64,000 nucleotides of DNA, from contig JAEUWP010000117.1 of assembly GCA_018524725.1 (NCBI GenBank), positions 1-64,000 of the forward strand. The letters are read 5' to 3'. Made by a program: the position numbers and the translations under genes. Below are positions 34,210-47,061 of the stretch, one piece after another (the stretch's first letter is position 1; each line of letters starts with the position of its first letter). Below the pieces are notes generated by a model that was not told the origin of the DNA, did not search any database, and was given only the letters and a program-made list of their open reading frames with translations. The DNA comes from Podaxis mareebaensis. Its lineage: Eukaryota > Basidiomycota > Agaricomycetes > Agaricales > Agaricaceae.

Positions 34210-35223
34210 AAACTGAAGCTACTGGTTATTCCCATTCAAATTAGAGGGCTGATCCAACTCTTGGTCGGAGATAGTTTTTGGTGTTCTTTTACTGAAAATG
34301 AATCTTTCGCAAGCTTCCAGCAAATGACCTACTGGTGCAGTGGCCCCGCTAGAATAAACTATGGTGAACTCGTGCCAGTAATAACTAACTTGATTGGGCT
34401 CACCTTTCAATCATTTGACATGGCATTGCTGAAGCTTCACTCAGTGCTAAAGCTTGATTTCGAGATACCCCAAGGAGTCTCGGAGGCACAACTTGAGGGG
34501 CCAGTGGCAATACCTTGGAAGATCCTTTTCCACCATGCTTCGTTCATGGAATTTCTGACAGACCCAAAACGTTGTGGGTCGGAATTCTGGATCCAACACC
34601 CACGACAATATGCTCTCTTGGCTACACGGATTATGGGATTTCTGAATGAGACATTCGAAGCATGTAAACGTTCACCAGGTAAACTTGATTCCAATCTGCA
34701 GAGACTCATGCTGACTCATTTGTGGCTGCAGGAGATGTTGTTGGGAGAGTAAGACTGTCAGCCCCACTTGGAAGTCTTGACAAACATCTGGGACAGCATA
34801 TCTGCACACATGTTTATGGATGTGCCTACAGGAATCTCCTTGGGTGGCTTGCTTCCTCAAGTATGGAGGAATCACTTCTTGTTCAACTCCCCCATTTCAA
34901 TTTCAAGGCATATTGGGCACAGAACAGGTCAAAGGATGTATCTTGTGATGTCCTGGAGAAGTTTATTGCCAAGGTGTGTCAAATGTGTTTGCAACTGCAA
35001 TGGGCCATTGACTTTATCTATTGATACCAAGATTCCTGTGGAGTGCCAAGAACAGCTTTTCAGACCATGCCATTCATTGCTAAGACAATTGATAGATCAC
35101 TTACTATCAATGGGATGGGGAAGAAAACATACATACATTCTGGGATGGAAGGAGAAGAGTGTGGCTTTAGAGTTTAAAGATGATGGAAGGGTGATTCCTA
35201 TAAATAAGAGCAGGTGGTTTTAA
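34210..35223 (+). pseudogene. NACHT protein 3' part, decayed
   Basis: One frame, broken by a TAA at 34750-34752. It carries the C-terminal features of Agaricomycete NACHT proteins: LIGLTFQSFDMALLKLHSVL, then ILFHHASFMEFLTDP, FWIQHPRQYALLATRIM and NLQRLMLTHLWLQEM. The frame resumes after the stop (EVLTNIWDSISAHMF) and runs on to 35223. It probably continues the gene begun at 31086, cut apart by an insertion of about 1.9 kb carrying the integrase fragment and the F-box gene. CpG sites vanish from about 34745 onward. Confidence 0.6.
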
Positions 35224-36424
35224 GATGTTGGATAATGGGAATATTGCACTACTTCTTCTCAATGTCCTTTGGTCATGCACATATGGATGTTTGTGGCTGG
35301 ACAGCTATAGCATTTTCATGGCTGTTATGAACATCACTTATCAACCCCTCATGGATATCACCAGGCAAGCACTCTCCCCTCTTTCCAGTGACTTCTTGTC
35401 CTCCATCAAGCCCAATGAGCTTTCTAACCCAAATGTTAAGCTTCAATTCATATGCAGATGACTGCCTGGCCATACCTCCATATTCTTGCCTGGACATCAC
35501 ACCTGGGAGCCACCCTTCTAGGGCAATGGCAACTGGAGTATTATGCATAGCCTGGGAGAACATTCCCTTCACTCATGAATTCAATGCCACTGGAGCTTAC
35601 CTCTATACTATTGAGACCAACTAGTCTCTCTCATGGCCATATAGTTGAAAGATGGTTCCTCATGCTAGTGAAGCCATTGTGTTCACCCATCCTTGCCTCC
35701 TCTACCCTCCTGCTGATGTCCCCATCATCATTCAATATGAAATTACTCATAGTCTATACTCTCATCAACTGGAAGTGATTTGCCATGATATTTGCATGGG
35801 AGCTCCACATACACTTCTACCAGTATGACACTACTTCCTCTAAGCACAATCAACTCTATTGTTCCCTCAATCAAGGCCATCAACAGAGAAGACACATTAC
35901 ATGAAGAAGTGTCACAGCCACCTCCTACCTTATAAAGGCTCCTTGGATTCTTCCTCTTATCACTCCTCTGATCTAAATCCACCAGTGATCATCATTGACT
36001 CCTCATGCTTGTCAGACCCCAGCAACACCACTGATTGATCCTCATCCAATGATAGCTCCACTCAGGGAATATACTTCTGCCCTAGTTCTGACTCTTCTTA
36101 TCATGAAGGAGTGGATTTCATGTTCTTCCAACACTGAAAGTTATGTTCTAAGACAAGCACCCACAATTAAGTTGGATCACTGACTCCTGTAGCTTTCTCA
36201 GCTGGAGGAAGGGGCTAATCTCATGAGCTCAGTCTTAAGAAGGATACAGTGGTCAAGCTGCATGTATTCCCTAAGATATAGCACAAGGCCTGAGGATTCA
36301 TTGAGGTAAGGTGAAGCTCTCTGGTGGCAATAAGGGGATCAAGTGGATATGAAGATCAATACCCATATATTGCACTGGGACAACAATAAGGATAGAACTA
36401 ATGAACTAGAGAAGATGAAGGACA

Positions 36425-37192
36425 TGTTGCAAAGTTCCTCTTTCCTAAGCAGCACCTAAGCCAGAGGTTATCCTTGTAGTAAAGGTGAGTAGGTAAACCT
36501 TGTTCTGTATGGGTCTGAAGGGCCTACTCTACTGACTCTGTATTCAGTGGTTTAACCTTAAGTGATAATTCATATTGACTATAGGCTGCAAACTTGTATT
36601 GATCACAAACACTGTGGGTCAAATGCTGCCAAGATATCAATGAGGGAGATTTGACTTGACAAGGGTGAGGAAATGTGAACATGCAGGTTATAGAGGTAAC
36701 ACAACATTAAGGTTAAACTTGAGTCTAATCTACAGATCCAGGCAATGTACATATACATGTCCATTCAACTACTATAGAAGTAGATCAAATCCTACATAAA
36801 ATGCATAAGTTGTCCAGGTTAGCATAGGTAAGACAGTACTAGCATAAACAAGCAAGATACTAGAAGTACAGTAAGTCCATTAGACCAAGCATAGGAGAGA
36901 CTTGCAGGAAGGATATGGAACTGACATCAGAAGGTAAATATAGTACAAGTGTCTAAGAATAGAGCATAGAAGACTATTGCATCACAGGTTGTCATTACAT
37001 GGGAAGTATACACCATGATAGCAACTTGCATTGTCAACTCTTTCACACAACTCCCAATTGATCAAGTTCCACAACTCCATGGTCTTGTGCCACAAGGTGT
37101 TCATCTGCTTCATAAGTTCCCACCTAATAAAGTCTTCTTCCTCAGCCATCTCAGTGTCCTTGGGCATCTCATAGTTCATGATATTTGTAACA
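36425..37192. repeat. LTR copy, family A
   Basis: 768 bp from TGTTGCAAAG to TTTGTAACA. It aligns by eye along its whole length with the solo LTR at 62168-62958; shared landmarks include CCTTGTA.TAAAGGTGAG.AG, GTACATATACA, GAAGTAGATCAA and CACCATGATAGCAAC. No target-site duplication is visible here (GGACA left, TCCCC right), so it may belong to a rearranged full element. Confidence 0.75.
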
Positions 37193-39299
37193 TCCCCTAG
37201 TGTTCAGCCAAAGAGCCTGAGGGTAATATAATGTCAGCTTCCATTGGCTCTCATATGAAACTGTGTGTGAAAGGAACTCATCTAATGAGTTTGCTTCTGG
37301 AGACAGACCTCAGTTGAACAGTAGGTCTGTATGCATGTCCTCAGGTATTCCTTCTAGGAATAACTTGATAAGGGTATAGTTGTCAGGATGCACAGTCATA
37401 CACTGTGCATTGTCCATTATGGTGTCATAGTGCCTTGTACTCCAACATGAGGTTATATCAGACCCATTTGAGTCCTTCCCTCACCTCATACATAGAGGTG
37501 GATAGTATGAACTGATCATACAGTGTGAGGATTGCCTCCTTGAAGGTCCAATCAAACTTAGTTCAATTGATATTGATGACATGCTGAATGATCATTTGTT
37601 TGGCCTTACCAGCTAGATGATAATGTAAGGTGTACAGCACAACCTGTCCCTTGCATAGTACATCCCACTTAGACCTTTTAATACAAGGTCTATGCATAAG
37701 GCTGATACAAAATTTTTGAGGTCACTGAACCTTGAACTCCCACTGTAAGGCTCTATAACCTTCTTAGTAAGTGGTTTTCTATTCCTGGGTTGATAACCCT
37801 CAGGGAATTTGAATGGCTGCAAGAGATATTCTTGAATAGTCACACTCAACTATTCATACACTAGATGCATATAGTTGTGAATGGTACTTGCAATGGCAGG
37901 GGAACTGAAAGTTAGTAGCAGTCCCAGACAAGTGAGTATCCTCATCTAGATCACTTAGGAGGACAATATAGTCCTTTGTCATTGCTAGCTTCCCCTCAGG
38001 GAGGTGTTCATGGCCAACCAATGGTCATGGGATAGGTCTGAGGAGGGGAGCAGGCACTGCTGCTCCTTATGGGTCAGGTGGGGGGGTGGATTGGATTGAG
38101 GAGGACAATGAAGGAGGAGTGCTCCCTGCCTGACCTTACTGTTATTCAGGTATCACCATCCATAGGTATTGTCCCTATGAATTGGATACCCTGATCTGGG
38201 ATTCTCAGCTGTCCAAAGAGTCAAAAATCTTCATTTCACATTCATTGGAGTGCCACTCAGTCACTCTATAATTCTGCCCTCCCAGGTGTGGACCTAAGAC
38301 ATCCATGAGGTAGTTTTTTCTCATCTTTGGCTTGTCCAGAGTCAATGTTGGGTTTTACAGAGTGTTTAGAGTCACTCTGTGTAAGTCTCAGCTCCTCAAT
38401 AGAGGTATTTGGAATTGCCCTACTCAGGAATGTCAGGACTTGCATCTGGTTTTCCAAATAGTGAGAGTATGCATTGTCTTTCTCACCAGGTCTTCAAGGG
38501 GCAAATGGTTCATCCAATGCCAGCTGAGTTGAGTGTATCACAGCACTTGACTCAGAATGAGTTTGATCAGTGGGAGGAGCATCCTTCCATGCTATGGCTT
38601 TACCCTTGTCCAGGGCAGTTCCATAATCTGAATGGGATGCAGGAGAGGACAGAGATTCCACCTGAGAGAGGGGATCATACAAGCTTGATCCTCCTGTCCC
38701 ATTAATGTATTTATGAGATCAAGTAGTTGGCATCACTTAATAAATCTCATTCATGAGGGTTTTGGATTGTCCCCCCTTTGGCTGCTTTGCTTTGTTATAT
38801 AGGAAAGCAAGCCACTTGATGGTTGTACACAAGAGGTTCTCATATATGGCCAAGTTGGAGTCTACAGCTGCATCCATCAAGGCTCTAATCAGCTCAGCAG
38901 TGTAGTCTTCAGTGTGGTGACAAAGCTCAGCCCTTCTAACAGGACTTTTGACACTGTTCATGTCAAAATGGAGGAAATTCTCTCTTTAAGTATATATAAT
39001 TCACTCAAATTTATAGTCTTAATGTTGGGTGAATGCACCTGACCAGGTAGTAGAGGAGACTCTGCATGCTCTGAAATTGGGGATAAAACATAGGGTATAT
39101 TGCTGGGTGTAGCACTAGGTCCTGTGTCTGAAAATTCTGCATTTTGTTGGCTATTATCAACCAGTTCTAACTTGAATAACTTGGAATGGGGATAATATCC
39201 CCCATTTCCACTACCTTTGGGGCAGCTATTGCCACTAGGGGGTGAGTTCAACACATTATCACATTGAGGTCTAATTGTAAACAACATCATGGTTATCAC
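37193..39299 (-). pseudogene. LTR-retrotransposon gag relic with TGA stops
   Basis: The minus strand encodes, in pieces, a gag-like protein. Near 39300 it starts ...SGNGGYYPHSKLFKL. Later come LLCTTIKWLAFLYNKAKQ (about 38800), KKVIEPYSGSSRFSDLKNFVSA (about 37720) and LYTLHYHLAGKAKQMIIQHV, followed by FDWTFKEAILTLYDQFI. This order (variable N terminus, FxGxxxxxxxFxxxLxxY, AGKAxxWF-like, WTFxEFxxALxxxF) is that of Ty3/gypsy or related capsids. Several stops are TGA or TAG where Arg or Trp would be expected, consistent with C-to-T decay. No coding function remains. Confidence 0.55.
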
Positions 39300-40828
39300 A
39301 TATGTAGCATCCTGAGATATAGGGTGTTTGCTTGTGTGCTAGTCCACTTGGGGAACTAAAAAATTGTAAAGTGGTTGGCTTTACTGTTAAGTGACCTCAT
39401 GCTTGCACCAAGTAGTTCAAACCCATCTATTGGGGACTACATGGCACAGGCAAAGGTCAGTTGTCCTCATGGGACAACTAAAGTACCCTAAATATATGGT
39501 ATGTACAAGTATTGATGGAGTGATTGATAAATACAGGTCAAATGGAATGCCAGAATAAATAAAATATTAAATATGTGGTAATTAATTTTCTTGAGTGTAA
39601 GGGTGTACCCTCACAGTTACAGGCCTCTCCAGCAATTTAGTTATTATGCCAGTTATCCTGTCAAGGCAGGTAGAGCTCTTGCATGGCAAGAAAATAGAAG
39701 AGAGATAAGACTCCTATTCTTACACTATGTACAAGAGATTGTAAAGCCAAGTCCCTACTTACTTTATGAGTTACTTTATTAGTCTGTGAATTTTATTCTA
39801 CAAGTCCTAAAGGAGGAAGTCCTTAACACAACAATGATCTAATTATACTAGACCAAGCCTGAGGCAAGACTATAGATCTACTTGAATAGAGTAAGAGTCC
39901 ATATGTAGTAACACTGAGTCTGAGTTATAATAACAAAACAATTCAGGGAAATAAGACATGGCCAATTGCCAAGGTGTAGTACAAGGCAACAAAAAGAGAG
40001 AAGACAGAAGTGAGGCATGAAGAGAGAGAGGTATAATGCCAGAGACAGTCACAATTCATAACAGTACTAGGGTTGTCACTTTGATTTGCATCAGTATCTA
40101 CTACTCTGCTCTGAGCTCAGCTGTTAGTTTTAACTTTCATAAACATTTGTTTATACATTTGATTCTTCTCTACTAGCATACTTGACTTGGCTAACACCAC
40201 CTCCCCACTCCTGATGACTTTCATCATGACTTTCATGCTCACAACTTTTGACATAATGTCAGTCTATGACACTCTGAGCCATGAGAATTACAATGTTTAT
40301 GACATTGACTTATGTTACTTTGACTAGTGAAGGTTGATACACCCCTGCTCAATGATATTGTGACTTGATTACTTACTTGAGTAAGAGTTGGATGACTTAT
40401 GGAGAGCTTAAACAAGACTTGAGACCAGGTTAAGTCAACTTGAGGTGTCTTAAGACAGTCACAAATATGTTCTCAATGACTAGAAAATCCTGCCAAAACA
40501 TTATGACTTAGGCAGGCAGCCTAAGGAATATTTAAGGTAGGACTCAGAACAGCACCTGTCTTAGGCCAATTTGTCTTATGTAGGACTTAGTCCAGTGCAT
40601 AAGTAGACTAAGTTACCAAAACTTTTCCTGACAGATGTTGTATTAAGAAATACATCAGTGTCATATGGATTGAAACAGTGTCTCTGTGATTACTCATGCA
40701 TTTGCAAATCTAGAACAGACTGTCCAGGACCACGAGTCATCTGATTCACACTAGAAATATATGTATCCCACTCATCCAGCCTATTGAGTCTAAAATCAAC
40801 TTCTGGCCAGCACAGAAGTCAGAACAAC

Positions 40829-43800
40829 TCACTCAAAACCAGTTGGTGCAGTAGACCACATCCTCATGGTATCATGATCTAATAGTGGTAGTCCCCTATC
40901 AAGCTCGGACACTCCTGCTGATGTACCCACACCATTGGGGCCAGGAAAATGAACAGCAGGAGCTACAGGGAGTTGTAGACTTATCTGTGGATAAAAATTC
41001 CCAGTCAACTGTCCATCAAACAAGGCTCCCATTGTCAATGCATCTGAGAATGATGACAGACTCTCTGCTGTTGGATAAACAGGTCCACCTCCTCCAGCTA
41101 CATCTGACAAACCTGGCACTGCACGTTGTGGATGTTGATGGGAGTGCAGCTGCGACTGAAGCAATGCATTTTGGGGTGTTTGTAACAGTTGTTGCGAGGC
41201 AAAATGGCCAGGGCTAAGGGACCCAGACGTAGCGGGAAATGTTGCTTGAATCCGTTGAGCAGTCTCTTGTCGTGAAGCAGCATTTGCATCGGAAAAGCTG
41301 AACTGGCCATACACTGGCAAACGTCCAAGCTCGGTACTGTACATGGGCAGGGAGAAATTCGGCGGTGTAACTGTGTCAGATAGTTGTGGGGACGTCGGTG
41401 CGGAAGCGGACGAGAGAGCACTCGGTGAAGACGGCGTTGATGTAGTCTGACTTGATACGGAGTCCCTCATGGTATGAGAAGGGGTAAAATCCAGGTGCGC
41501 GGGGTCATTCGGTTCCGTTCGTCGTCTCTTCCGACTCCGAGAACAAGGAGGATGTGGATCGTCGTTGATGCTCACGTCACCAGCATACGCGAGTTCCGTC
41601 AAAATATCCCTGACCGGATTCAGTAATAGAATGTGAGATACACTATAGGGCTCATACCAGTATCGACCGGCCGAACTCCACCTACGATCATTCAGATACC
41701 ACATCACCTACAAAATGCTGGATGATCTCACCTTTTTTCGCAAGACTTGAGCATATTCATACACCTCTGTACATCCTCCATTTCGCGCCTCGGATTTGGT
41801 GCGAAACCGGTCCTTTTCCCGCTCCAGATGTTCAACAGCAAGATGACGGCTGCCGTAAACACGGTTATCTATGTCCAGCAACACAGCGATGGCAGGGCGC
41901 AATCGATCAATCACAATATACCGTGTTAACCCAATCGATACGTACCTGTAGATGAGGTAACGGCAAATCGCTGATGCGACTGTATGACTCGAGAACATGA
42001 CAACATGATCTTGCCGCGTTTGTACATATCGCCAATGAGGGAAACGTCACAGGAGTACGATTCCGGGGCGACGGTATGAATGGGCGATGGATGAAGATTT
42101 GGAGATGGTAATATGTCGCATACAAAGCTGCGGATTGCTTGAGGAATAACTGGTTGTCACATGATGGGTTCCATCGTACTGGTTTTCAGTCAGACCAGCA
42201 CTTCCCGCCATGAATGTAGCTCGGAGGGGAGTGCTTACGATGCTGGGGAACAGAGTCCATCCAATTGTTCATTGCCGAGTCCAATTCTGCAATAATCTGT
42301 TGTTCCGAACGTTGAACGACTCTCCCAAACATGTTCTTCGGCCGTTTGATAGCATACTGCGTAGAGATTGATCCAATTAATAATGACAACGTATAAGAGC
42401 GAGACGGACGTACGATTGCGCGCATAGCATATGCAAGAATATCCATCAGACTGAGGTAACAGTTAAAGAATGCAATCGATGAAGGTTTCCCAGCTGGCTG
42501 TTTGAAACGGCCGTTTGGGTCCGAACTTTCCCAATATTCGTCATCGCATTCAATTGGCAGGTCCAAATCAAAGCTGTCAAATAAGGAGTTCAGCTTGAAA
42601 CCGGCCAGGGGTTCCAGATGTGTACTCACTCTTCATCCTGAAGGCTGCACGGCCGTCCCGAAAATGAACTTAACAGACGATCGATGCTTACGAGTACCCT
42701 GCAGAGTCGACGTGAGACATCATATCTAACAGAAACGGGCGAGGGTCTCACCAGAAAGCACGCTTCCACAGCTCGTCTTCGGCCGTTGGCGTATTGTTTT
42801 GCGACCGACGTCGATGAGCACCAACTTCCTGCGCGAGACGCAATGCCATCCCTACTTGGCTCCAGCAGCCTTGTGGAGTCTCGGACGATTTCAAGAAAAG
42901 CACATAAAGCTAGATAGGGGTTATGAGGGCAGGGCGCTCCAAAAATATGATGGGGCATACCGCATACGCCTGTAACTCATGTAGAGACGCCCGCTTGAAA
43001 AACGAAGCCCGAAGGACCCTAACCTGCTCAAACCACTTCCACCCTGCAGATCTCTTTGAATTACTCCCCTCCGCAAACACCCTCGGGTCTTCGCTGTACC
43101 TTGAACCAAGCGCACAGACCAACAAGACCGTAGCACCGAAATATGGATCGGCAAGGTGTAGACCATCGTTGATGCCTTTCTCAAATGTTGGGCGGTGAAG
43201 AAGCGGGAGGAAAGGGTTTATTTGTGAGAAGTAGTGCGAGACAAGGGAAGTCATGAGGTCAGAGGGTGGAAAAGTGTATTCTCGGGATGTGTCTTCCGTT
43301 TCGGGGTTGAACGATATCCACTGGATCGCGTCAGACTTCTGCACCTTGGAACGAGGAATGGAAGATCCGCTTACTGGAGGAACATCCCAGAATTCTGGCC
43401 TTTTATATTTCAGCACGGGTTGTCCACCTAGAACTTGACCTCCATTATACTGGCTTTTCAAATCCAGTGCCGTTTGTATAAGGTGATATGCACTATTTGC
43501 AGACAATGGGCACTGTGAGTCGCTCCTGCCTGCAGAGAACTCGAGACAAAACAATCAACGTACCTTGATTTACCAAAGAACCGGTTCTGTGGTGGATTGA
43601 GGTCGAGTTTGGCGAGTTTTCCTGTCATTCTCGTCGTATCACCTTCGTCTTCGTCATCTCTAGAGAACTCAATCGGTACATCGACCTCTTCGAGAAGTTT
43701 TTCAACTTCTTGAGTAAGGTCAACCCCAGGAAGCAGCTGGGCAAAGAGACAACAGCCATTGAGACATAGCTCAACTAGAATGCATGAACACACACCTTTG

Positions 43801-44364
43801 TCAGTAATTTATCCATCTTTTCTAACCGCGCTTCGAGACTCTCCACATATCTTTCACACCAATCACCGAAATCAGTATTCACTGATGAAAACGAAGGAGC
43901 ACCCATGGACTAACCCTTTCGCCGAACCCAAAGTCTATCAAAACCTCGTAAACAACCTGTCTGGAGCCACATAAGAACCATCGCTCACCTTCGTAACCTC
44001 CTTGTGCGTACACTCCAACCCATACTGAATACAATTACTACACTTATTCCCGGGCATCTCACCACTATCGCATCGAACTACCAACCCAAAAACGAGTATG
44101 AAAGGAAAGGAGTCAGGAGTCAACAACTACCAGAATTTAGTGCGACAATCAACAGCGCAACTGACTTTTCTTCTTCTTGCAAATATCACATGCGCCCGGG
44201 ATCCGTCGTTTCTTCTGTCCTTGGCCTGGATTCTGGGGTTTTGAAGAATCATCGTTCGATCCCGACAAGATAGCCACACCTCTCCCAGGAGGTCCATTTT
44301 GCACCTGGCTTGAAGCAGACGTTGATGCAGGCGTAGAAGCAGCAGGAGAGGGCGAGGTGTCCAT
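40829..44364 (-). CDS. Zn(II)2Cys6 transcription factor with fungal-specific regulator domain
   Basis: Multi-exon regulator. The zinc cluster spans the first intron: CDICKKKKIRCDSGEMPGNK, then CSNCIQYGLEC, giving CX2CX6CX9CX2CX6C. A coiled linker follows (YVESLEARLEKMDKLLTKLL). The fungal-specific transcription factor domain (middle homology region) is clear, with HYFSQINPFLPLLHRPTFEKGI, FGATVLLVCALGSRYSEDPRV, VLVSIDRLLSSFSGRPC and LYATYYHLQIFIHRPFI. The last large exon (40829-41707) has MWYLNDRRWSSAGRYWYEP and a Ser/Pro/Gln-rich activation-like tail ending WSTAPTGFE. It matches the large basidiomycete family of Zn2Cys6 proteins; targets unknown. Its 3' end lies within about 60 bp of the CpG-depleted transposon block. 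Confidence 0.88.
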
Positions 44365-44921
44365 AGTTATCTGGATACAACCTGGATTTTGTCAGTACCA
44401 AAGTGTACCGTAGTAACCTTGTGTTCCTGTATGTTTGCTTCCCCGCGTGGAGTTAACGAGTCAGTCAGTCGGCGACCGATGAATTTGAAATCCGAATAGA
44501 CCAAAAAGGGCCTCGTGGGGCTAACAATGGGGGAGAAGAGATGTTAATCACAATTTTTTGGAATCACATAAGGCACTTTGAAGAACCCCAGGTCTACCAC
44601 GCCGCCGGATGGTCCGGTATCCACAAGTGGCCGTATGAGAGTCAGTGTCCTGAGAAATGGATAAGCGCTGAGGAGAGCAATTCCGCTGGGGAGATGATAG
44701 GTAGATGGATTAGATTTCTGTCGGCAGAAGGTCCGGTTGGTGGTGAATGCAGTGCAAATGGGGCACCTCACATTGCGACATTACACAATGTTTTTGCTAC
44801 CGGCACTATTTAGTACGGATCAAGTATCTACTGGGGATGATTACCAACCCAGTTCTAGATCCAATCAGGGTGCTCGATGATGGATATGATGGATAGGGGT
44901 AATTATCGTATCATCATCATT
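44365..44921. other. Intergenic, promoter of the zinc-cluster gene
   Basis: No gene recognised. It separates the start of the zinc-cluster gene from the stop of the chelatase-like gene; both are on the minus strand. Confidence 0.5.
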
Positions 44922-46849
44922 TCAGACTTCAGACATGACGCTAACTAGTATATCTTTCACCGTCGGTCGTACCTCGTAGGCATCTACATAGGCTTCTTCT
45001 GCCTCATCCCCGGCGCCATCCTCGAGCATCGAATCGCCAAATGTAGCCCCGAACACTGCGCCGGCGAGCACCTCCTCCCTGGGTCCATCTCGGACTCTGA
45101 GACGATGCGAGACACACCTAGGAAACATCCTCGCAATGTTCACTTCCGTTACGTCTAGCACTGGTACCTGTGAGGGTTGATTCCGTTGAGTATCCACAGG
45201 GTCTTCGGGACCCTTCGTCGAACCGATGGACTTGCGTAAGGAACCGGTTATTGCAATGGTTTCATATTCGTCTTCAATGTCCTGCCAGTCTTCATCCTCG
45301 GACTCGGACTCTTTGTCTGAATCTGGATCGTCCCGATCTTCCTCTTCACCCCGGAGTAATTCGACTCCTGTTGGGTCGACGCCGACAACTCTGGCGGCCC
45401 TTGCGAGTCTCTCAGCATCTTGGACACATCGTGCAGTGAGCAAAGTGCCATCCACTTGGGCATGATGCCTTGTCGCAGAGAAAAGGTCCGCTAAATACAG
45501 CGAGAGAGTGGGCGATAGATGAGTCTTGTTGCAGGCTTCGCGAAGAACTTGTATGAGGCTTGGTGGAAGGGCTGGCGAAGAAAGTGTAGGGAGGTGAGAG
45601 CTGCTATGAGAGTACGAACGGGAATGAAGGGAGGGTTGTGGTGCATGATACGATTGTCGATACTGCGGTAGCCCTCGTGTACTATATTGAGGTGTACTAT
45701 GTGTCGGAGGTAGCGACATCGGGTTTCCAAGTGGCGACGAGGGAGTAGAATGTGAACCTGAATTAGTACGTCCCATGGAAGGGGAAAATGGGATAGATTG
45801 CAGTGCGTGCCGGACGGCAGGTTTGAGGAAAACGTTGCAACTCATTGCAAACCTATCCAGCTAAGTATGATTACGATGAGTACGTGGTCTTGGCGCGCCA
45901 AATTGAGCGGCACGTACGAGCGATTTATGAATATTCGGTCTTTCTCTCGGATCGATGGGGCAGACGTAGACGATAATGAAGCCATGAGGCAGATTCCACG
46001 TGCCTTGAAATTCATCCAGATGCGGATGACCCCGCCCGTCGCGGTGCCTTCGGCCGTCGCGGCGAGTGTCAAACGAAATTCGCTTTTCTGACAAGACTTG
46101 AGCAAGTGCCAGTTGGGACGAGACAGTAGCATTTTCCAGGCCCGAGATAACGAGAGCACGGGGCAGCTGAGGCAGTGGTTTATTCCCCATATGTGATAGA
46201 TTACTATAATGGCTATGATGGTGGTGGCTAGTCTCCGGATAGGTTGCAATTGTAGCAGCAGACCTGACATGATGACTAGTTGGAGACTTGGTGGGAGTGT
46301 TTGGCGCCGCAGCTGAGTCCACGTGAAGATGGGCCAGAGTGGCATCTGGTAGAGTATGCGGCCGCTTCAACGTACGGGAACGACTGGGGTTGAGCCTTCG
46401 GGACTTATTGGCGTCTGAGCTCTCATCCTGGGAGGTATATGTTGAGCCTGAGGAAGAAAAGGAGGTTGGGAGGAAGAGCGACTTGAGGAAATAGTCCCGG
46501 TTGACTGGGGCAGGCACGCCAGCAGGAGATGACTTGTGGCGGATCTTGAGTTTGTGTGTTGTGTAGTCAAAGACTGATGCGAGAGTCTGGCAACATGGTC
46601 ACAATTTGCAATGAGGTCATTGGTGTTCCAACTCACCCAGACAACCAGCCTTGCGACGGTGCCAACGTCTTCCTCTGGAGCCCGGATAATCAAATGGCTC
46701 TCGCCGGCAATGATACATGTCAACAATGCCTGGATGACGACGGGGTCGACTGGGGGCAGGGAATGGCGGGCAGCCTGGCGAACATGGCTGACGAGTGTGC
46801 TGAGGAGGGAGGGAGAGCCGATGAGACGGGTGGGGAAAACCTCGGACAT
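44922..46849 (-). CDS. Mg-chelatase/MoxR-like AAA-family protein lacking a P-loop
   Basis: Read from MSEVFPTRLIGSPSLL (46849). An upstream in-frame ATG at 46945 exists, but a CTTTTTCAG acceptor lies between them, so the first exon is uncertain. Introns join VVW to TLASVFDYTTHKLKIRHK and HKSL to LDRFAMS. Conserved parts are LPRALVISGLENATVSSQLAL, then GFIIVYVCPIDPRERPNIHKS, LDRFAMS, LYLADLFSATRHHAQVDGTL and LTARCVQDAERLARAARVVG. These correspond to the AAA core after the Walker A, and to the lid domain of ChlI/MoxR proteins. I find no GxxGxGK[ST] motif, so it may not hydrolyse ATP. The C-terminal part is acidic (SDKESESEDEDWQDIEDEYE). Basidiomycete orthologues are often named magnesium chelatase, but fungi lack chlorophyll synthesis, so the role is unknown. 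Confidence 0.75.
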
Positions 46850-47061
46850 GGGAGCGAAGAAGACGGGGCGCTGAAAAAGAAGGCATATGGGGGTGAGTGA
46901 CGGATGGATGGGTGTGGATGATGTTTTGTGGGCAATTGTTGACATGACTTCTCAGATCCTTGTCGCCGCTCGGTTATCTTCAGCCCCTTTCATCTCGGAT
47001 CCCCGTTGTTATCCTTCCGTCCTGTTCACTCCAGCCACTTGCTCGCCCCTTCCATGAGTTC

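Larger units (their letters stand above)
34745..40828. mobile_element. CpG-depleted transposon block 1
   Basis: Over about 6 kb the dinucleotide CG is almost absent by eye, while TG and CA abound. The flanks (33-34.6 kb and from 40.9 kb on) have normal CpG. It contains the NACHT tail, an LTR (36425-37192) and an antisense gag relic (37193-39299). The part at 35224-36424 has no recognised gene. The part at 39300-40828 is AT-rich, begins with an LTR-like TGTAGCATCC near 39304, and may be the 5' LTR and leader of the gag-bearing element. This is what CpG methylation of repeats followed by deamination leaves behind. Confidence 0.75.

Noticed and set aside
39303..40828. Complete LTR from TGTAGCATCC to the zinc-cluster gene
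   Set aside because: I could not find a matching right end or duplication, so it is not listed as a defined LTR.
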